Below, one piece after another: positions 1-8,824 of a stretch of 64,000 nucleotides of DNA. Position numbers and translations under genes: made by a program. Within the stretch, counting starts at the first letter, position 1; each line of letters opens with the position of its first letter. Where the stretch lies: the NCBI RefSeq assembly GCF_001426865.1, contig NZ_LMFO01000023.1, forward strand, positions 310,001 to 374,000, read 5' to 3'. The notes beneath the pieces are model-generated. The model had not been told where the DNA came from, did no database searches, and was given only the letters and a program-made list of their open reading frames with translations. Source of the stretch: Paenibacillus sp. Root52 (GTDB lineage Bacteria > Bacillota > Bacilli > Paenibacillales > Paenibacillaceae).

Positions 1-134
1 TTCAACAAGTCCGTTTTCTCAGTATGTAATGCAAAATCCATGGGCTTGGTATGTCTAAACAACGAAAAGTAAAACTGACTTGTATCTGTGTATTTCTGTT
101 TCAATACATCTATGGTTTGATATGAAATCTTCAT
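1..134 (-). CDS. hypothetical protein, N-terminal fragment
   Basis: A minus-strand reading frame starts at ATG 134 and stays open to the window edge (44 codons visible), beginning MKISYQTIDVLKQKY. A good Shine-Dalgarno sequence, GAGGTGATAAGG, lies just upstream. The family is not recognised from this fragment. It is the downstream member of a run of small minus-strand genes that look like orphan immunity or housekeeping-of-toxin genes. The C-terminus lies outside the window. Confidence 0.6.
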   Translation of the reverse strand, partial: MKISYQTIDVLKQKYTDTSQFYFSLFRHTKPMDFALHTEKTDLL

Positions 135-239
135 CTAAACCTTATCACCTCATTCTAAGTAACCTAGATAATCCCTTCTCTTACGAGTTCGCTTTTTTGA
201 TATGACCATAGATGTTCATCATCATTTCACCGTCTCATT

Positions 240-680
240 CTATTCCCAATCTTCTATATCGCGATGCCTACCCAAACCTACAGTATCAAACTCATCTTTG
301 CCCTGTAATTTGCATACTCCCAAAATTTCAAGTGATCGGTTGATTGCAGACTGACTTAACGTTTCCTCGAAAATAACCTGACTGGAGTCCCATACCATTG
401 CATTCTGTGAGCCGGTTCCTCCGAAATATTCTGCTTCAATATAAGCAACCAAGCCGAACTTAGAGATTTCTATACAATAGGAACTAATGGTATCAGTCAA
501 ATACTCATAGTTAGGCATGGTTGTACCTTGATTCATATTTATCTCATCATATAGCTCATCTGTTAGGGGGATAACGATTAATTCATTGTAGAACGGGATA
601 ATCTTAGTGCTCGTATACTTCTCCTTTAATCGTTTCATAGCATCAAATGATGTGACTATTCCTCTAAAGTCGTATCCCAC
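240..680 (-). CDS. hypothetical protein (146 aa)
   Basis: The 146-residue soluble protein has no signal peptide or membrane segment. The start is GTG at 680, supported by GGGAAGGTG about 6 bases upstream. The sequence is mixed alpha/beta with an acidic C-terminus (RHRDIEDWE) and no motif that I recognise. Its neighbours are other single-domain orphan proteins, a setting typical of immunity genes left after toxin loss, but this is only contextual inference. Confidence 0.6.
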   Translation of the reverse strand: MGYDFRGIVTSFDAMKRLKEKYTSTKIIPFYNELIVIPLTDELYDEINMNQGTTMPNYEYLTDTISSYCIEISKFGLVAYIEAEYFGGTGSQNAMVWDSSQVIFEETLSQSAINRSLEILGVCKLQGKDEFDTVGLGRHRDIEDWE

Positions 681-742
681 GGGTTCACCTTCCCTACTTT
701 TTTATAATTATTACGCAAAGAAACAGCAACATTGAAACATGG

Positions 743-831
743 CTAAACATCTGCTTGGATCAAGCGATACTCATAATCAAAATCTGCATGGATACGATGC
801 CCACCGAATAGGTCTCCGTCCGAGAACTTCT
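743..831 (-). pseudogene. C-terminal remnant of a small hypothetical protein
   Basis: Reading back from the TAG at 743-745, about 28 codons give a protein-like stretch (SDGDLFGGHRIHADFDYEY, then RLIQADV). Just upstream, two TAG codons in the same frame cut it off and no start codon precedes it. It resembles the tail of a small orphan protein whose 5' part is lost. The call rests only on codon pattern and position in an immunity-like array. Confidence 0.35.
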
Positions 832-854
832 ACTAGAAAGAAAAGCATGGATCA

Positions 855-1583
855 TTAACAACTAGCGCGTAATCCGTACCTATACTTGGTGAAATCCAAC
901 GTATGATTGATTTTGGATTGAAAGAACTCTTGATGCGCTTGCGTTATTTTAAAATATCCAAAAACAGGATGCTCTTCGGATAAACCAAATACATCACGGT
1001 ATTTCTGTATGGTCACATCTTGTATTTCCTCTTCACCAATAACGATCTCCACTTCCGCGTCTATTTCACTCCATTCTATCGATCTAGTTACATCTTTTTC
1101 CTCATAATAATAGGGTGAAGTACACTTTTCCACCGATAGATTTTTGCTTCTAGCAAATTCAATGGCCTGATATGAATCACGATAACTACCAATAAACATA
1201 TAATAGTCCCAACCAAAATGCACAAAAAAATGATCTTTGGCGTACAACTGACAATCCGCATAATTTCTGAGTATCATCTTGCAGATTGTGCGAATTTCAT
1301 CGGTGTTATATACCCCATCTTCTCGAATTACAATTTGACTAAATTCCTGTTCATATAACACAGAATGTTGATCTTCTTGTGAGATTGATCGATTCAATAC
1401 TTGAATAACCCGTAGATTCTGCTGTCCTGCTTCCTTTAAAAACGCCATGATTGTGTCTATGTATGCATCTTCAACAAGAAGATATTGTTCCAATGTGAAT
1501 ACATTACCTTGAATTACTTTTCCAATCTCGGATGGGCATGTCCATCCATCTAGTACATTGTTGACTTGCCATTGATAATTCAT
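855..1583 (-). CDS. hypothetical protein (242 aa)
   Basis: The soluble 242-residue protein begins MNYQWQVNNVLDGWTCPSEIG and has no signal peptide or obvious catalytic motif. The ATG at 1583 is preceded by AGGAGAGGAAAAA, a strong ribosome site. It contains many aromatic residues and an alternating alpha/beta pattern. I do not recognise the family. It lies upstream of a decayed remnant and downstream of two small membrane proteins on the same strand. Confidence 0.65.
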   Translation of the reverse strand: MNYQWQVNNVLDGWTCPSEIGKVIQGNVFTLEQYLLVEDAYIDTIMAFLKEAGQQNLRVIQVLNRSISQEDQHSVLYEQEFSQIVIREDGVYNTDEIRTICKMILRNYADCQLYAKDHFFVHFGWDYYMFIGSYRDSYQAIEFARSKNLSVEKCTSPYYYEEKDVTRSIEWSEIDAEVEIVIGEEEIQDVTIQKYRDVFGLSEEHPVFGYFKITQAHQEFFQSKINHTLDFTKYRYGLRASC

Positions 1584-1664
1584 TTTTTCCTCTCCTGGTT
1601 ACAAATTGTTCTATCGCTCTTAGCTCAATAGAGCAACACTTTAATACACTCTCTACATGACTTC

Positions 1665-2071
1665 CTAAATATTAATCTCATCCCAGTTCAGAATGACGTA
1701 GCCAATTTGAATGACGATCAGAACCAGATAACTTATCCCTATAGCGAGGCTGAACTTTATACTTTTCTGGCTAATCTTATACTCTGCTGTACTGATCGTA
1801 CCGTGATGAAGTCGGGAATGAAGCCTGTTCTTTGTTTTCATGATCAAGTGCAACTCAATGATTCCGAATACTGCCCAGAGCAATGTAAACATCAATAATA
1901 CAGCATTTGAAACAGACAATAGAAAGAGTACGCCCTCGTCCGAAATTGTACTATATTTAAAACTCAAATTAACGATCAGGGTTAGAATAGAGAAAGCAAT
2001 ACCAATGTAACTGTAATACGGTGTGTATTTGGAACTTCTCAGAATAGCTCTTCCTCTCTCGTTTTTCTCAT
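1665..2071 (-). CDS. small membrane protein, apparent frameshift after the start
   Basis: The long frame ending at 1665 encodes three hydrophobic segments and would start only at an internal TTG (1967), which discards the first one (YIGIAFSILTLIV). The frame stays open upstream to the stop of the preceding gene but offers no ATG. An ATG at 2071 lies one frame off and ends after 10 codons. Adding one A to the A5 run at 2062-2066 joins them into MRKNERGRAILRSSKYTPYY followed by the membrane domain. A 1-base deletion, real or technical, is the simplest explanation. Confidence 0.55.
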
Positions 2072-2078
2072 TTACTGC

Positions 2079-2387
2079 TCAAAACCAAAATGCATAGAAC
2101 TCTTCCGAAAACCAAAACCATACAATCCCCAGTAGCATCATCACAATTCCGCATATTTTTAATACCACTTCTACCCATCTGGGAATATCGCCGCTCGGTG
2201 GGTTATCCTCGAACTCCCAATTGGGTTTAATACGTCTGTATCTCAGAAGGACGAAGCACCTATATAAAATGTCCGGAAAAAAGTGAACGATCACACCCAT
2301 GATAAACATCGGAATGGATAAATAACCAAATGTACTACTAGTCCATTCCATCTCGATCATTTTCATTTTATAAGGATACAGATCCAT
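2079..2387 (-). CDS. small two-helix membrane protein
   Basis: This 102-residue protein has two membrane helices (about residues 20-42 and 78-98) separated by a basic, proline-containing loop. I chose ATG 2387 over the TTG at 2405 because AAGAGA sits 5 bases upstream and the TTG start would overlap the Nudix gene. The family is not recognised. It lies directly downstream of the Nudix gene with little spacing, so they are probably co-transcribed. Confidence 0.55.
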   Translation of the reverse strand: MDLYPYKMKMIEMEWTSSTFGYLSIPMFIMGVIVHFFPDILYRCFVLLRYRRIKPNWEFEDNPPSGDIPRWVEVVLKICGIVMMLLGIVWFWFSEEFYAFWF

Positions 2388-2394
2388 TAATCTC

Positions 2395-2868
2395 TTATTT
2401 AACAAAATGTGCCCGCTCTTCCTGCTGGGAACTAAATATATGATGTGGATACTTGTTTACCATGGGAGGAAGCTGATGTGCAGGGAAAAATTGAAGTTCC
2501 TTCATCTCGTCATTATCGGGAGAGAGCTGTCCGGACTTAATTCTACATTCGAAAATAATCGTTATGTATTCAACCTGATGGCCGTTCGCATAGGTAAACC
2601 GTTGCTCTTCGCCACCGTACACCCCAGTGATCTTCTCTGGTTCAATCACAAGCCCCGTCTCTTCCATCGCCTCTCTAACCATCGCTTGAGCTGGCGTCTC
2701 ACCTAGTTCAATAGCTCCGGCAATCAATCCCCAAGTGGACTCCTTATGCTTACGACCAAATAATATCTCTCCTTGCTCATTACGGATAATTCCAGCCACA
2801 CCTGGCATAAAAATCAGATCGTTGCCAATCTTATCTCTTAGATTTTGGTAATAGTCCGACATGCCCAT
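2395..2868 (-). CDS. Nudix hydrolase
   Basis: The 157-residue protein carries a complete Nudix box, G-x5-E-x7-REAMEETGL, at about residues 51-73, the Mg2+-binding helix that cleaves nucleoside diphosphates linked to another moiety. Beta strands around GVAGIIRNEQGEILFGRK and the WGLIAGAIELGE segment match the fold. Length is normal for the family. Start ATG 2868 has AGAGGAGG upstream. The substrate cannot be read from sequence; NTP clean-up or a nucleotide-sugar are possibilities. Confidence 0.9.
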   Translation of the reverse strand: MGMSDYYQNLRDKIGNDLIFMPGVAGIIRNEQGEILFGRKHKESTWGLIAGAIELGETPAQAMVREAMEETGLVIEPEKITGVYGGEEQRFTYANGHQVEYITIIFECRIKSGQLSPDNDEMKELQFFPAHQLPPMVNKYPHHIFSSQQEERAHFVK

Positions 2869-3056
2869 ATTCTTAAAATCCTCCTCTGGATAATTCTACT
2901 AGAATTCAACCGTTGACTTTAACTTATTAGAAATAACGTATCCACCTTCAACTAAGTTTCACTTTTATTCCATCTATGGCGAACATTTCTTTCAACATTA
3001 CATGTTAATCCATCCCCTCTTCAACTCACATATGAAGAATAGATATTTAACATAAT

Positions 3057-3095
3057 AAAAGTGGGCGACTCTACGTAGCTAGAGTCGTCCACTTT
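3057..3095 (-). terminator. intrinsic terminator
   Basis: A 15-base stem, AAAGTGGGCGACTCT against AGAGTCGTCCACTTT, closes an 8-base loop; on the minus strand it is followed by TTTTATT. It lies just downstream of the small membrane protein gene ending at 3162. Confidence 0.8.
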
Positions 3096-3161
3096 AGATG
3101 CGATGGTATAACATAAGTACATCCGCTTACTACATAGCTACTGACTGATCTGAACAAGTTT

Positions 3162-3374
3162 CTACACTTTTTTATTAATAATATGTTTGTTGCCATCTGA
3201 ATAATCTTGATTCTGTTTTTTTACTTCAGATCTTAAGTACCTAACTTCTTTAATTAGAACGTCAAGTCTTCTCGATGTTTGGGATGAATCTATGGCATAA
3301 CGTATAACAAAGGCAATGATTAGAAACGCAAAGATGCTCACGAATATTATTAATAAAACGCCGAATAATTCCAT
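3162..3374 (-). CDS. small membrane protein with cytoplasmic coiled tail
   Basis: The 70-residue protein has one N-terminal membrane helix (about residues 4-26) and a charged tail (SSQTSRRLDVLIKEVRYLR) with a heptad-like pattern. AAGGAG is spaced correctly before ATG 3374, and a strong terminator follows. The layout recalls small DUF-type Bacillus membrane proteins of unknown role. No function is assigned. Confidence 0.6.
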   Translation of the reverse strand: MELFGVLLIIFVSIFAFLIIAFVIRYAIDSSQTSRRLDVLIKEVRYLRSEVKKQNQDYSDGNKHIINKKV

Positions 3375-3468
3375 ACAAGTACAACTCCTTACTAACTAAA
3401 GCTTTAAATCTGTGATTGCACATGAGTGCTTATCTCAATTTTTCTGAATAGCTCCATTCAATACGCCC

Positions 3469-4332
3469 CTACTCGATCTCTACCAGAAAATCCTTACAGC
3501 GAACAATCAGTTCAGGCATACCTTCACCTTCAAACAGAATATGAAGCTCATATCCATCATCGATCCGATAAAGTTCTTCATATAGCCAGTATCTGCCGAC
3601 AATATCTCCTTCTTGTTTGATGATTTTGGGTGCGACCAGTGTGAGCTTGTTTATATTAGTGAAGCCCCCGCGGGTATCAAATCGAATGACAAGTTCATCA
3701 CCTGTTACTAGTTCCGTCACCGTACAATCGTGGAAATGCAAGCGTCGACGCACCTCAAGTGGAATATCTTGCGTTACGTTCACTTCTCTGTATTCCTTCA
3801 GCACAAGCTGCATTTGTTCTTCATTTCGTTTGCTCTGTTTCTTCAATTGGCGCATTATGCCTCTCGTGCAATACCCAAGAGTAAATACACGGATATCCGC
3901 AATTCGGTCATAGATTTCTTGGGGTAATCGTTCTGTCTGTTGTTTATAATTCCACTCCATCATTTCTTTGTACTCTTCCCGACATTTCTTCTCGTCAAAC
4001 GGCGGACGTGCATCATACGCTGCAATGAGCTTCTCGATATGTGCTCTTTCTTCCGGTGGCATGGAATAAACGATCAGATCTTCTTCTGTTACCTCTTCTC
4101 CGCTAAAAAACGCATCAGCCCGTGTCAAGACCTCACCATTATGCTTTAACATATACCGAGGATCAGTGTCATACATCTGTCGTTCTAGATTGACATGTGC
4201 TTTTTCTTTTCTCTCATAGAGCCGTTGAAAAAGGGTTTCGTCCAACTCATAAGCTCCGCTATGTACTTTCATGCCAAAATGAAGTCCTGTCCGTTGGCTC
4301 AGTTCATACCATTCGTTCGTTAAATATTTCAT
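3469..4332 (-). CDS. DUF4085-like protein
   Basis: The 287-residue soluble protein begins MKYLTNEWYELSQRTGLHF, which resembles the DUF4085 family of Bacillus and Paenibacillus. The N-terminal half is helical and charged; the C-terminal part (about residues 195-287) is beta-rich with LHFHDCTVTEL and a hydrophobic strand pattern. GGGAGAG precedes ATG 4332. The role of the family is unknown to me. Genes of this group often occur beside SMI1-like immunity genes, as in this neighbourhood. Confidence 0.65.
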   Translation of the reverse strand: MKYLTNEWYELSQRTGLHFGMKVHSGAYELDETLFQRLYERKEKAHVNLERQMYDTDPRYMLKHNGEVLTRADAFFSGEEVTEEDLIVYSMPPEERAHIEKLIAAYDARPPFDEKKCREEYKEMMEWNYKQQTERLPQEIYDRIADIRVFTLGYCTRGIMRQLKKQSKRNEEQMQLVLKEYREVNVTQDIPLEVRRRLHFHDCTVTELVTGDELVIRFDTRGGFTNINKLTLVAPKIIKQEGDIVGRYWLYEELYRIDDGYELHILFEGEGMPELIVRCKDFLVEIE

Positions 4333-4415
4333 AGATGATCTCTCCCACTGATGATTTAAATCTCTCTCATATCCCGCTGTGTGGCTCTATCTCCATTTGG
4401 ATGTCCTTCAATGAT

Positions 4416-4931
4416 CTATTTGGCTATGGATGCATACACCTTTTTAATCTGTGACGAAAATTTTGCTGCACCTGGAATTCGTGTCCGTTTATAATAAGCT
4501 GTTAATTGTTTAGGGTGATTTTTGACAAAATCATATTCAATGATCGTACTCGCGATGACCGACCTCGCAAAACCTAGAACCTCAACAACTTCAGAACGAT
4601 CACCTTCATCAAGCTCCTCGCCCTCAGGAAACTCTCCATCAGGATCATCATCTAATTCTTCACTAAAAGTGATCCGAGCCACCACAAAAGACATGATGTC
4701 ATCCTTATCATTGTTGTATTGCTCCAGTAACCATTGAATGCATTCTTCTTCTGTTGGAAGAGAAGCGCCAAATCCTTCAAGCACATACTTCCGTTCCTTG
4801 AAATCATCCATTAATATGCTCGCTTCATAGCTGCCATGCTCTACAAATTGGATGCGAGGTTTAAGTTGAAGCAATTCTGTTATAACGGCCTGATACCAAT
4901 CACTTGTTAGCAATTGTTCGAATGTCTTCAT
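4416..4931 (-). CDS. hypothetical protein with acidic insert
   Basis: The 171-residue soluble protein has a highly acidic segment in the middle (EELDDDPDGEFPEGEELDEG) flanked by helical parts. GGGAGGG lies 7 bases before ATG 4931. No family is recognised. Spacing to the upstream and downstream genes is about 35-85 bases, compatible with one transcript. Confidence 0.6.
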   Translation of the reverse strand: MKTFEQLLTSDWYQAVITELLQLKPRIQFVEHGSYEASILMDDFKERKYVLEGFGASLPTEEECIQWLLEQYNNDKDDIMSFVVARITFSEELDDDPDGEFPEGEELDEGDRSEVVEVLGFARSVIASTIIEYDFVKNHPKQLTAYYKRTRIPGAAKFSSQIKKVYASIAK

Positions 4932-4964
4932 TAGAATGCCCTCCCTATAATTAGACGCACAGGT

Positions 4965-5402
4965 CTAGGTTAAGGTTTGAAAAAACTTGTTTTTCACGTC
5001 TTTTTGGTTCCGTGCTGCCCATTCATATAATTCTTCTAATCCTGCATGCTCTTGGCTAGAGTCAAAATAAAAACACAGATCCACTGGCACAAGCCTGCGC
5101 CCATAGAGCTTGATACCGATCCGTTTGTAATTGATAAAGACACACTCGATCTGAGAGGCGTCATATCTCTGATTTTTAGTCGATATCACATAATCGGCAC
5201 CTAGAGTAATGCTTGGTTTGGCAGATAATAAACGTCTGATCGTGATGATGATATTAGTAAAAGTAACAGCCATTAGAAATAGAATGAAATACTTAGAAAA
5301 ACCTTCTTGGTTAATATGAAAAATTGTATATAGCATAAGTCCAAGGAGTAGCATCAAAATTAAATTCAACCTAGCTCTAGGATAAATCGTCAAATAGCTC
5401 AT
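4965..5402 (-). CDS. two-helix membrane protein with cytoplasmic PH-like domain
   Basis: Two membrane helices occupy about residues 12-30 and 38-56, followed by a beta-rich domain (PSITLGADYVISTKNQRYDA onward) typical of PH-like or bPH2 membrane proteins. Length is 145 aa. GGAGGAGAGG precedes ATG 5402. A similar architecture is seen at 57912-58334, so these may be distant relatives. Function unknown. Confidence 0.6.
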   Translation of the reverse strand: MSYLTIYPRARLNLILMLLLGLMLYTIFHINQEGFSKYFILFLMAVTFTNIIITIRRLLSAKPSITLGADYVISTKNQRYDASQIECVFINYKRIGIKLYGRRLVPVDLCFYFDSSQEHAGLEELYEWAARNQKDVKNKFFQTLT

Positions 5403-5514
5403 GATTTATTCCTCTCCTCCATTCGTTGAGATTATTATTTATATGTCCTAGACCTATCAGTTAGCCATACCTCTCCCAATCTAGCACTTTTCAAATTTTT
5501 CCCTTCTTTTACAT

Positions 5515-5529
5515 AGTACCTTATGTACT
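5515..5529. promoter_or_regulatory. perfect palindrome AGTAC-N5-GTACT
   Basis: A 15-base inverted repeat, AGTACCTTATGTACT, sits between the minus-strand gene ending its 5' side at 5402 and the plus-strand exporter. It could be an operator for the exporter, but no regulator gene is adjacent. Confidence 0.3.
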
Positions 5530-5652
5530 TTTTAATATTCAAATGAAATCTTCACTACTCCGCTCAACCCTCACATAAATAGGAGATAAACCTGTCCTAT
5601 AAGAGCCATTCGCAGAATAAGCTAGTAAAGTACGCGAAAGGAGGAGACATCT

Positions 5653-6285
5653 ATCTCGATCTTATTAGGCTATGTTTTTCTCGGACTAACCCTGTCGGCG
5701 CCTATGGGACCCATTAATGCAGCGCAATTGGACAAGGGTGTCCGTGGAGGTTTCATGCCCGCCTGGTTTGTTGGACTGGGAGCAATCGCAGCAGATATCC
5801 TGTACATGTTGCTCGTATACTTTGGCGTTGTGCACCTGCTGGAACTGCCTTTTGTAAGGGTATTCTTGTGGCTATTTGGCTGTTTTGTGCTCGTTTACAC
5901 TGGCGTAGAAAGTATGAAAAATGCAGGAAACCTCGCTCTCAATGAGACGAGAGGAGGTCATTCCGAACTATCGAGGTCATTTGTTCAAGGGTTCCTAATG
6001 TCTCTATTCAACCCTCTATCCATCATGTTCTGGCTTGGCATATACGAATCTGTTCTGGCTAAAGCGGTCAATGACTCGCCACTAGATCAGATGTTGATCT
6101 ACAGTGGTGCTATCATCTTCGGTGTTCTACTGTGGGACTTGTGCATGGCGACAGCGGTCAGCTTTTTCCGCAAATATCTCACGTCTGCGGTACTTCGAGC
6201 CATCGGACTGATCTCCGGAGTTTCCCTGATTGGTTTTGGCATTTATTTTGGCGTCAAAGCCGTACAAGTTCTGTTAGTTCTATGA
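5653..6285 (+). CDS. LysE/RhtB-type amino acid exporter, non-AUG start
   Basis: The protein has the LysE pattern of six membrane helices, with the signature APMGPINAAQLDKGV near the N-terminus. The first ATG (5704) would delete most of helix 1. The frame is open upstream and encodes SILLGYVFLGLTLSAP, exactly the expected helix 1, preceded by AAAGGAGGAG. The best-placed initiator, 6 bases after that site, is ATC at 5653. So either AUC is used or a former ATG was lost. Full length is about 210 aa. A paralogue follows at 8825. The exported substrate is unknown. Confidence 0.75.
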   Translation: MSILLGYVFLGLTLSAPMGPINAAQLDKGVRGGFMPAWFVGLGAIAADILYMLLVYFGVVHLLELPFVRVFLWLFGCFVLVYTGVESMKNAGNLALNETRGGHSELSRSFVQGFLMSLFNPLSIMFWLGIYESVLAKAVNDSPLDQMLIYSGAIIFGVLLWDLCMATAVSFFRKYLTSAVLRAIGLISGVSLIGFGIYFGVKAVQVLLVL

Positions 6286-6297
6286 CCTAGTTGTCCG

Positions 6298-7740
6298 TCA
6301 TTTCACCTTACTTCTGCGAAGACGTATGCCGGTGATATGATAACCGGTTGCTTCCTCGGGACTTGGTTCATGAGCTTCATCGTCTTCCTTCCCGGTGCTT
6401 GCCGATTGAGCCGAGGACTTTTTCTTGCGTTTGCGCTGTACAATGATATCACTAATTCCAATAAGCAACACCAGCATGAGACTTATGAATAAGCCCGGTC
6501 TACTGAGTGCGTGGAAGAGCGTACCGGTCACGGCTAACGTAATGAGCACCAGTCCAATCCAACGTTTGACGACATCGAACTTGCCTGATTTCAGCAGTCG
6601 ACCAGAGGATAGTAAGATAAATGACCAGTTATATAAAAGCATCAATCCAGCCGCAGTCGTAATATATTCATACACTTTACCAGGCAGCAACAGAGACATA
6701 ACAATCGTTCCAATAAGCCCACACCCGATGAGGGAGAGTGCGAATAAGGGATATTTCTTCTTCCACTTACGTGAGAATAACGATGGAGCATCTCCCTCCT
6801 TCGCCAGTGTAATAATCATTGAGGTCACCGCATAAAGCGATGCCGTCATGGTCGAGAAACCCGCTACAATTAGCACGCCATTGAACAGGTGCGGAACAAA
6901 GGCTAGATGATCGCTGCTCAGTGCCAGGACAAACGGACTTTCTTTGGGATTAAATGCACTCAGCGGTACCATAATTAACGCAAGACCAATGGAAACGACA
7001 TATACAGTCGATAGGGAAATGAGCATCACCTTACCTGCCTTGGGTGCGTCCTCGGGCTTTTCCAATCGATAAGACATAATTCCCAGCACCTCAATCCCTC
7101 CGTAGGCATAGAACGCAAACAGAAATGCAGCCCACAAGCCTACTCCACCCTTGGGAAAAATCGCTGCCAGATCCATCGGTACTTTGTGATCGTACTTCGT
7201 TCCTCCAATCCAACCGGCAAGGAGTGCAATAGCTAGGATCAGGAACATAATAATGGCTGCAATCTTAATGATTGCGAGCACGTTCTCAACCCGGTCAAAT
7301 CCTTTGTTGCCAAAAAACACGATACATAGGCCGATTACGCCAAATCCTGCGGCAAAGACCCACAGCGGAACATTGGGAAACCAGAATCGAGAAAATATGG
7401 ACAGAGCCGTCAACTGACTCCCCATAATAAGCAACTCAGAGAACCAATACACCCATCCGCTGGCAAAACCAGCCCAATTCCCAAAAGCCTTCTTCGCATA
7501 GGAACGGAATGAACCCTCCTCTGGATGATCTGAAGTCATTCGTGCCAATGCATCAAACACAACATATGTACCCAGAGCAGCTAAGGCATAAGCGATTAAT
7601 ACCGCAGGGCCACCAATGGATATCGCAAGACTTGAGCCTAAAAAGTATCCTGTTCCAATCGTTCCTGCCACACCAAGCAGACTTAACTGCCACCATTTCA
7701 ATTTCTTTTCCTCTGTTGACGATTTGGATGCCTTACTCAT
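6298..7740 (-). CDS. APC superfamily amino acid permease
   Basis: This 480-residue protein has about twelve membrane helices and the APC helix-1 signature VAGTIGTGYFLGSSLAISIGG. The C-terminal tail is hydrophilic and charged. ATG 7740 with AAAGGACTGACAAC is preferred over a TTG 39 bases upstream. It is an amino acid/polyamine transporter by family; the substrate is not predictable. It converges on the LysE gene with a gap of 12 bases, without a visible terminator between them. Confidence 0.85.
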   Translation of the reverse strand: MSKASKSSTEEKKLKWWQLSLLGVAGTIGTGYFLGSSLAISIGGPAVLIAYALAALGTYVVFDALARMTSDHPEEGSFRSYAKKAFGNWAGFASGWVYWFSELLIMGSQLTALSIFSRFWFPNVPLWVFAAGFGVIGLCIVFFGNKGFDRVENVLAIIKIAAIIMFLILAIALLAGWIGGTKYDHKVPMDLAAIFPKGGVGLWAAFLFAFYAYGGIEVLGIMSYRLEKPEDAPKAGKVMLISLSTVYVVSIGLALIMVPLSAFNPKESPFVLALSSDHLAFVPHLFNGVLIVAGFSTMTASLYAVTSMIITLAKEGDAPSLFSRKWKKKYPLFALSLIGCGLIGTIVMSLLLPGKVYEYITTAAGLMLLYNWSFILLSSGRLLKSGKFDVVKRWIGLVLITLAVTGTLFHALSRPGLFISLMLVLLIGISDIIVQRKRKKKSSAQSASTGKEDDEAHEPSPEEATGYHITGIRLRRSKVK

Positions 7741-7929
7741 GTTGTCAGTCCTTTCTACATCATTTCCAAGCTGCTTCAAGTAGCCTGCCCCATTCGCGTG
7801 GAAACATGTTAGGACTGTGTCAAAGAAAAAAAATGTGAGACATCCTTTTACATATGTAAGGTGAGGTGTGGACAGTCACCATTTTGACGCTAGGTTATAT
7901 CCTAGTAGTAGTAAAAAGGAGGACTGTTC

Positions 7930-8676
7930 ATGCCGCTGTTGTTTTCTTCTGTCGAGATTGATAATCATGAACTGACGCTTGATCCCTGGATGAGGGATGC
8001 GCATCGTTTATTTTCTGCCAAAATGAGCGACCGGGAAGCTCGCTTTCCGTGTATTCCGGCTACACAGGCTCATGCGCTGGGTCACCTTCGATATGGATTC
8101 ATATCCTGTTCTGAGCACAATTTCCCCGCAAAGCAATTATCAAGAATTGTTGAGGAATATGGAAAGTCGTCCCGTTCTTTCGGTGACTATTCTTCTCTCG
8201 TTGTGTTCTTTGAGCAAGAAAAAGAAATCCGGAGTGTTCTTGATTACGAAAAAACCTTCTGGAACTTATTAAGTGAGATTCGGGATCTGGACAGTGAGCC
8301 TTGGCCAGGTGATATTCCCGAAGATCCGGAGAATCCACTCTGGGAATTTTGTTTCGGAGATGAACGATATTTCGTGTACTGTGGCACACCTGCACATACG
8401 TCTCGTCAAAGTAGGAACTTTCCCTATCTCATGCTGGCTTTAACACCCCGTTGGGTGCTGAATCTCTGGAATGAACAACCTCAGCGGGCTGCAGCCATCG
8501 CTCCTAGAATTCGTGCACGCCTGGCTGCGTATGATACCGTTCCAGCTCATCCTGAATTGAAGCAATATGGAAGCGAAGGTAACTTGGAGTACAAACAGTA
8601 TTTTCTTCGTGATGATGATACCGCTCCTTCCAAATGTCCATTTCTTCGATCCTTGCAGGAAAAAGGCAAGTCATAA
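7930..8676 (+). CDS. YqcI/YcgG family protein
   Basis: The 248-residue soluble protein matches the YqcI/YcgG family: PCIPATQAHALGHLRYGF near the start, FVYCGTPAHTSRQSRNFPY in the middle and a C-terminal KCPF motif (residues about 237-240). AAAAAGGAGGACTGTTC precedes ATG 7930. The biochemical role of the family is not established to my knowledge; conserved Cys and His suggest metal or haem binding, as inference only. It lies upstream of a LysE paralogue in the same direction. Confidence 0.8.
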   Translation: MPLLFSSVEIDNHELTLDPWMRDAHRLFSAKMSDREARFPCIPATQAHALGHLRYGFISCSEHNFPAKQLSRIVEEYGKSSRSFGDYSSLVVFFEQEKEIRSVLDYEKTFWNLLSEIRDLDSEPWPGDIPEDPENPLWEFCFGDERYFVYCGTPAHTSRQSRNFPYLMLALTPRWVLNLWNEQPQRAAAIAPRIRARLAAYDTVPAHPELKQYGSEGNLEYKQYFLRDDDTAPSKCPFLRSLQEKGKS

Positions 8677-8691
8677 CGGCATCTCGATTCT

Positions 8692-8743
8692 AAAAAAGCT
8701 CTCCTCCGAATAAGCTGAATACCAGCGGTTCCCCGAGGAGAGC
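8692..8743 (-). promoter_or_regulatory. 9-bp stem with minus-strand T-run between two plus-strand genes
   Basis: GCTCTCCTC (8698-8706) pairs with GAGGAGAGC (8735-8743) across a 28-base loop. On the minus strand it is followed by TTTTTTAG, giving an intrinsic-terminator shape that points against both flanking plus-strand genes. It may end antisense transcription or form part of a leader for the exporter gene. Confidence 0.35.
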
Positions 8744-8824
8744 GGAATGCATTACAGGCATATTTCACCAACCACCAGCGGACAAGCCCTCATGTAATCA
8801 TTCATGTATAGAAAGGAAATGATT

